From positions 1 to 47,889 of the forward strand of contig JAUMXK010000009.1 of the NCBI GenBank assembly GCA_030535295.1: a stretch of DNA of 47,889 bases, read 5' to 3'. Made by a program: the position numbers and the translations under genes. Source of the DNA: Eubacteriales bacterium. GTDB taxonomy: Bacteria > Bacillota > Clostridia > Lachnospirales > Vallitaleaceae. The notes below the pieces were generated by a model. The model made no database searches, was not told the origin of the DNA, and saw nothing but the letters and a program-made list of their open reading frames with translations. Positions 44,643 through 47,889 of this stretch are shown one piece after another; positions within the stretch are counted from its first letter, which is position 1; the number at the start of each line of letters is the position of its first letter.

Positions 44643-45306
44643 ACTTAAAAGCATCAGCAAAAAATTCAAACAAAATATTTTGTTTGATAGGGCTTCGCTC
44701 ACTATATATGAAGGAAAGATGGTGGGAATTGTAGGCGGAAACGGAGCAGGCAAAAGTGTTTTGTTTAAGCTAATTACCGGATTAGAATATGTTGATGAAG
44801 GCGAAATTTATGTTCGTGGTAAAAAAGTAGGTAAAAACTTTAATTTTCCTGAAAATGTAGGTTTGTTTGTTAACCAACCAGGATATATTGATTTTTATGA
44901 TGGATTTACAAATCTGAAGTTATTAGCAGACATACAATCTAAAATAAATGAAAAGGATATAAAAGATTGTATGAGGAAAGTTGGATTAAATCCTGAAGAT
45001 AAAACAAAAGTAAAAAATTATTCTGCCGGCATGAAACAAAAATTAGGAATTGCACAAGCGATCATGGAAAATCAAAATATTGTTTTGTTGGATGAACCTT
45101 TTAATGCTCTTGATTTTCAAACTAACATGGACATGCTGTCTATATTATCAAATTTAAAACAAGAAAGAAAAACTGTCTTACTCACATCCCATCAACACGA
45201 ATATTTAGAAAAGGTATGTGATGAACTCTATATTATTCTTAATAAAAAAATAGTCTTATTTGACAATGAGCTAAAGAAAGCTTACTTCTCGATATTTGAC
45301 AAGTAG
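44629..45306 (+). CDS. ABC transporter ATP-binding protein
   Basis: A 225-residue nucleotide-binding subunit. Walker A GGNGAGKS (36-43), Q-loop region FVNQPGY (80-86), signature YSAGMKQ (131-137), Walker B IVLLDEP (151-157, E156), D-loop NALD and switch His188 in TSHQH are all present. The protein should be active and power the two permeases encoded in front. It belongs to the drug/lantibiotic-type exporters with short ATPase subunits. AGGAGG stands before the ATG. A gap of 80 bases without a clear terminator separates it from the broken EFR1 gene. Confidence 0.9.
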   Translation: MSIIELKSISKKFKQNILFDRASLTIYEGKMVGIVGGNGAGKSVLFKLITGLEYVDEGEIYVRGKKVGKNFNFPENVGLFVNQPGYIDFYDGFTNLKLLADIQSKINEKDIKDCMRKVGLNPEDKTKVKNYSAGMKQKLGIAQAIMENQNIVLLDEPFNALDFQTNMDMLSILSNLKQERKTVLLTSHQHEYLEKVCDELYIILNKKIVLFDNELKKAYFSIFDK

Positions 45307-45386
45307 GACTCAAAGATTTGTTTATAGTTAATTCAAAGCAATAACTTGCTTTTAGTTTATACAAGATTAATTTACGGAGGGATGTT

Positions 45387-46144
45387 ATGGCAAAACTATA
45401 TCAAATTACCTTTAGTCCTACAGGAACAAGTCGTATGGTGGCTGAATGGATTTCTGAAATGTTTAAAGTTACAGTCATTCCTATTGACCTTTGTGATAAA
45501 TCCTATAAAAACCAATCATAGAAAAAGAAGATATTTGTATTTTTTCTGTTCCATGTTATGGTGGAAGAATCCCTAAAATAGTTAACGATAGGCTTAGTAG
45601 TATACAAGGTGATCAAACATCCTCAATCATTTGTATAACTTATGGTAACCGTGCTTATGAGGATGCTTTATTGGAGTTGGCTGATATTGTGGGAGATAAT
45701 GGATTTCAGGTTGTTGCAGGCTGCACGGTTGTTACGGAGCATAATATTCTAACACAATTTGCAAGGGGAAGACCTAGTTCGAAAGATAAAAAAGAAATAC
45801 AAGAATTTGCTTTATTATCTTCTAAGAAGATTTTAGAGAATGATTCAACTCGGCCATTTATTCCAGGGAGTTTTCCGTATAAGCAATGGGATGGAGTCCG
45901 GTTAAATATTCGTATAAATTATGACACCTGTATAAATTGTGGTCTTTGTTTTGAAAAATGTCCTGTAAATGCAATTTTTGAAAAGAGCTGGCAATGTGAT
46001 ATGGAAAAATGTATCCTATGTATGCGTTGTATAAAAATATGCCCTAATCAGAGTAGATACCTAGAGCCAAATGCCATTGCAAGAATGACGGAAGATATGA
46101 GAAAATTTTGTGAATCACGGAAAGAAAATGAGTACTACTTGTAA
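45387..46144 (+). pseudogene. EFR1-type flavodoxin/4Fe-4S ferredoxin, frameshifted
   Basis: The start MAKLYQITFSPTGTSRMVAE is a flavodoxin-like FMN loop (SPTGTS); a GGAGGG site lies before the ATG. After 44 codons this frame stops at 45519-45521. The protein continues one frame lower as IEKEDICIFSVPCYGGRIPK and runs to 46144 through two ferredoxin motifs, CINCGLCFEKCP and CILCMRCIKICP. Adding one A to the five-A run at 45507-45511 gives an uninterrupted 252-residue protein reading YKKPIIEKEDI. Intact EFR1 proteins are small soluble electron carriers. The break is a one-base deletion, a sequencing error in a homopolymer, or a slippage-controlled switch. Confidence 0.8.
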
Positions 46145-46200
46145 CAAAAAGTTTCCAAAATGTTAGAATAATAGAAAGCTTTAAATTGGGAGAAATAGCA

Positions 46201-46671
46201 ATGGAATTATCTCTTTACAAACCGAATAAAAATGACTTATGGTTTCGCCAGAAACTTTTAGCGGACGAAGAAACAATGCTATATAATAAGGCTTGGGGTG
46301 GTGTAATTGATTTTGAACCGGAAAAATGGCAAAATTGGTATAATAAGTGGATATTAGAGCATGAATCCGAAAGATTCTATCGTTATTTATTGGATGTAGA
46401 AACGAAAGAATGGGTTGGCGAGATAGCTTATCACTATGATGAAACGAAAAGGAGATATCTTTTAAATTTGATTATTTTGGCAAAACATCGCAAAAAAGGA
46501 TATGGAAAAGCAGGCTTAAGACTACTGTGTGAGATTGCCAAAGGAAACGGTATCAAAGAAGTATATGATGATATTGCCATAGACAATCCTGCCATAATAC
46601 TTTTTAAAGAAGAAGGTTTTATGGAAGTAGGTCAAAAAGAGGAATACATACTATTGCGAAAGAAATTATAG
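46201..46671 (+). CDS. GNAT-family N-acetyltransferase
   Basis: A 156-residue acetyltransferase. WVGEIAYHYDETKRRYLLNL leads into the acetyl-CoA loop LAKHRKKGYGKAGLRLL (about 94-110), with NPAIILFKEEGFMEVG near the end. The substrate is unknown. GGGAG at 46188-46192 is spaced for the ATG at 46201; an upstream TTG at 46186 is in frame but covers the ribosome site. Second GNAT of the accessory tail, only distantly similar to the first. Confidence 0.82.
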   Translation: MELSLYKPNKNDLWFRQKLLADEETMLYNKAWGGVIDFEPEKWQNWYNKWILEHESERFYRYLLDVETKEWVGEIAYHYDETKRRYLLNLIILAKHRKKGYGKAGLRLLCEIAKGNGIKEVYDDIAIDNPAIILFKEEGFMEVGQKEEYILLRKKL

Positions 46672-46677
46672 AAAACA

Positions 46678-46689
46678 GAACAAATGTTC
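46678..46689 (+). promoter_or_regulatory. LexA (SOS) box
   Basis: GAACAAATGTTC is a perfect GAAC-N4-GTTC palindrome, extended by A and T on the flanks, matching the Gram-positive LexA/DinR operator. It abuts the -35 of the promoter at 46690-46718, the right place for repression. Confidence 0.65.
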
Positions 46690-46718
46690 TTGTTTTGTAG
46701 AATCCATTATGGTAAAAT
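46690..46718 (+). promoter_or_regulatory. SOS-type promoter
   Basis: TTGTTT (46690-46695), 17-base spacer, TAAAAT (46713-46718), directly next to the LexA box. It reads toward the remnant ORF at 46823 and the fic gene. Confidence 0.58.
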
Positions 46719-46751
46719 AATAAACAGGAAGCAGCCGGTACAAGGTGGTAA

Positions 46752-46778
46752 ACCTCTCCCAAACCTAAGAGGGGAGGT
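46752..46778 (+). other. Hairpin in the SOS transcript leader
   Basis: ACCTC-T-CCC pairs with GGG-GAGGT (one bulged T) around an AAACCTAAGA loop. AGGTGGT occurs on both sides (46743-46749 and 46775-46781), so an alternative pairing with the left copy is possible. No ORF uses the GGGGAGGTGGTG that looks like a ribosome site; the next codon is TAG. Confidence 0.4.
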
Positions 46779-46822
46779 GGTGTAGAAAAGGGAAATGCAA
46801 TTAAAAATTTAAGGAGACCAGT

Positions 46823-46963
46823 ATGAATCTGTTTTTATGCTCTCACTTTGCAGAAGTGGGAATTTTACACAAATTCCCAAGCCATTTTGGTGCAAAACGA
46901 AAAGCGAACCATATTAAAAGTCTAAATTCTTTTGGTCTGTACATTTTATCATTTATAGGGTAA
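46823..46963 (+). pseudogene. 46-codon ORF, N-terminal remnant of a peptidase E-like gene
   Basis: AAGGAG at 46811-46816 stands before an ATG that opens MNLFLCSHFAEVGIL. This resembles the first strand of peptidase E/class I glutamine amidotransferase-like proteins (typically K-LFL-S-F). After about 15 residues the resemblance ends, and the frame closes at 46963 with unrelated-looking sequence. The likely reading is a gene cut down to its first codons by deletion. An independent small SOS-induced protein cannot be excluded. Confidence 0.4.
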
Positions 46964-47014
46964 AATTATAGGATAAAAGCTACATTCATCCGGTAATGGA
47001 AGGGGAGAAAGAAG

Positions 47015-47889
47015 GTGATAGGATTGGATAGGGATCCTTTTAAAGAATATTTCGTAGAACCCGATCCGACGAAGCGTGAAAAAGGCTATGCATGGCATAC
47101 AGCGATTGGTTTACAGGCGGTTGACGGACTAAAAACATCTGAATATTTAATGCATACTGCGATTCGAAATATTGAAGGAGAGATATCTTTTGAAGAAGCC
47201 AATATGCTTTTACAAGGATACTATGAAGAGAACCCTGTTCATGATATATCCGATCGTACCGAAGAGGCAGATAAGGTATCCATACGAATCGCAGCACTTC
47301 TTTCAGAAAAAGCGTTCAGTTTCACGGAAAATGAGTATTTATCAATTCATAGAAAGCTTTTTGCCGGCATTTATTCTCAGGCAGGTTGTTTCCGTGAATA
47401 TAATATTACAAAAAAAGAATGGGTGCTCGACGGTGCTACGGTTATTTACGGTAGTGCTACGGAATTGAAAGAAACTTTGAAATATGATCTTTCGATGGAA
47501 AGAGATTTTTCGTATCAAAATCTTTCGATGGATGAAATTATACATCATTTGGCGGTATTTGTATCGAGATTATGGCAAATCCATGTATTTGCGGAAGGAA
47601 ATACCAGAACGACAGCTGTATTCTTTATTAAGTATTTACGCACTCTCGGATTTTCGGTTACCAATGATATTTTTGCAGAAAATGCTTGGTATTTTCGTAA
47701 TTCTCTTGTTAGAGCAAACTACAATGATTTAAAGAATGGAATTCATGAAACGACGGAGTTTTTAGAATTATTTTTAAGAAATCTTTTACTAAACGAGAAA
47801 AACCCTCTTAAAAATAGAGAATTACATATCAGAGCCGCTTTGATAAAAACGAACAAATCGGACATTAAGCCATTGAAACCGGACATTGA
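47015..47889 (+). CDS. Fic-domain protein (3' end beyond the window)
   Basis: At least 291 residues; the frame is still open at the last base, so the C-terminus is missing. The Fic core motif HVFAEGNTR lies at 190-198, within WQIHVFAEGNTRTTAVFFIKYL. The catalytic His, the acidic/Gly phosphate loop and the Arg are all intact, so AMP transfer from ATP to a target protein hydroxyl is expected. The N-terminal ~90 residues are helical. I do not see a clear S/TxxxE(G/N) inhibitory motif in front; it could be elsewhere or missing. The GTG at 47015 has AGGGGAG 7 bases upstream. No antitoxin gene is adjacent. The SOS-type promoter 300 bases upstream reads toward it. Confidence 0.85.
   Translation, partial: MIGLDRDPFKEYFVEPDPTKREKGYAWHTAIGLQAVDGLKTSEYLMHTAIRNIEGEISFEEANMLLQGYYEENPVHDISDRTEEADKVSIRIAALLSEKAFSFTENEYLSIHRKLFAGIYSQAGCFREYNITKKEWVLDGATVIYGSATELKETLKYDLSMERDFSYQNLSMDEIIHHLAVFVSRLWQIHVFAEGNTRTTAVFFIKYLRTLGFSVTNDIFAENAWYFRNSLVRANYNDLKNGIHETTEFLELFLRNLLLNEKNPLKNRELHIRAALIKTNKSDIKPLKPDI

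Noticed and set aside
45505-45521. Programmed -1 frameshift in the EFR1-type gene
   Set aside because: The codons TAT AAA AAC give T AAA AAC, which is not a proper X XXY YYZ slippery heptamer, and no strong downstream pseudoknot or upstream booster is evident. A one-base deletion is simpler.
1-47889. CRISPR array, rRNA operon, prophage or complete insertion sequence
   Set aside because: No regularly spaced repeats, no rRNA sequence, no integrase or transposase and no phage structural genes were seen on either strand.

Overview
The window is AT-rich chromosomal DNA from a low-GC Gram-positive anaerobe of the Bacillota, most likely a clostridium near Lachnospiraceae; I cannot name the genus. 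The pointers are strong AGGAGG-type ribosome sites, sigma-A promoters close to consensus, T-tailed terminators, a PPi-type phosphofructokinase, an FMN riboswitch ahead of an ECF S-component, SLH-anchored surface proteins, a secG-rnr pair, a UPF0237-UPF0210 pair and tRNA-Leu-rpsO-pnp. Most genes lie on the + strand; the block from 3.5 to 8.5 kb is on the - strand.

Layout. 0-3.5 kb: NhaC-family antiporter and PPi-dependent phosphofructokinase. 3.5-5.9 kb (-): glycosyltransferase and flippase-like membrane protein, probably glycolipid synthesis. 6.1-8.5 kb (-): riboflavin transporter RibU under an FMN riboswitch, with a membrane-anchored MutS-type ATPase directly behind it. 8.6-16.4 kb: a lipoprotein, a small protein coupled to a giant DUF4132 protein, and a YibE/F membrane protein. 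16.5-22 kb: exported proteins (LysM 5'-nucleotidase, TPM-domain protein, SLH-CAP protein) plus NUDIX and DUF2721 genes. 22-27 kb: secG, rnr, a C-terminal scrap of an acetyltransferase gene, ddl and an orphan adenine methylase. 27.2-35.9 kb: a compact run polA-coaE-oligopeptide-binding lipoprotein-FtsA-like protein-ACT protein-UPF0210. 36.2-41.5 kb: a membrane GGDEF/EAL protein, tRNA-Leu(CAA), rpsO and pnp with a structured leader. 41.5-47.9 kb: an accessory-looking tail with two GNAT acetyltransferases, a three-gene ABC exporter, a frameshifted flavodoxin/ferredoxin gene, an SOS-type promoter over a decayed locus, and a Fic protein that runs off the window.

The least explained parts are in the tail. 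A 138-nt element folds as a three-way junction, has its own promoter and a terminator-like end, and is bounded by 17-bp direct repeats (42107-42276). A perfect LexA-type box overlaps a good promoter (46678-46718) in front of a broken gene and fic. The EFR1-type gene carries a one-base frameshift at an A-run (45507-45511). Elsewhere, the shared FMN-riboswitch transcript of ribU and the MutS-like ATPase, and the DUF4132 two-gene module, deserve attention. Several natural start codons lie a few codons inside the longest open frame; I chose them from ribosome-site spacing and say so in each entry.
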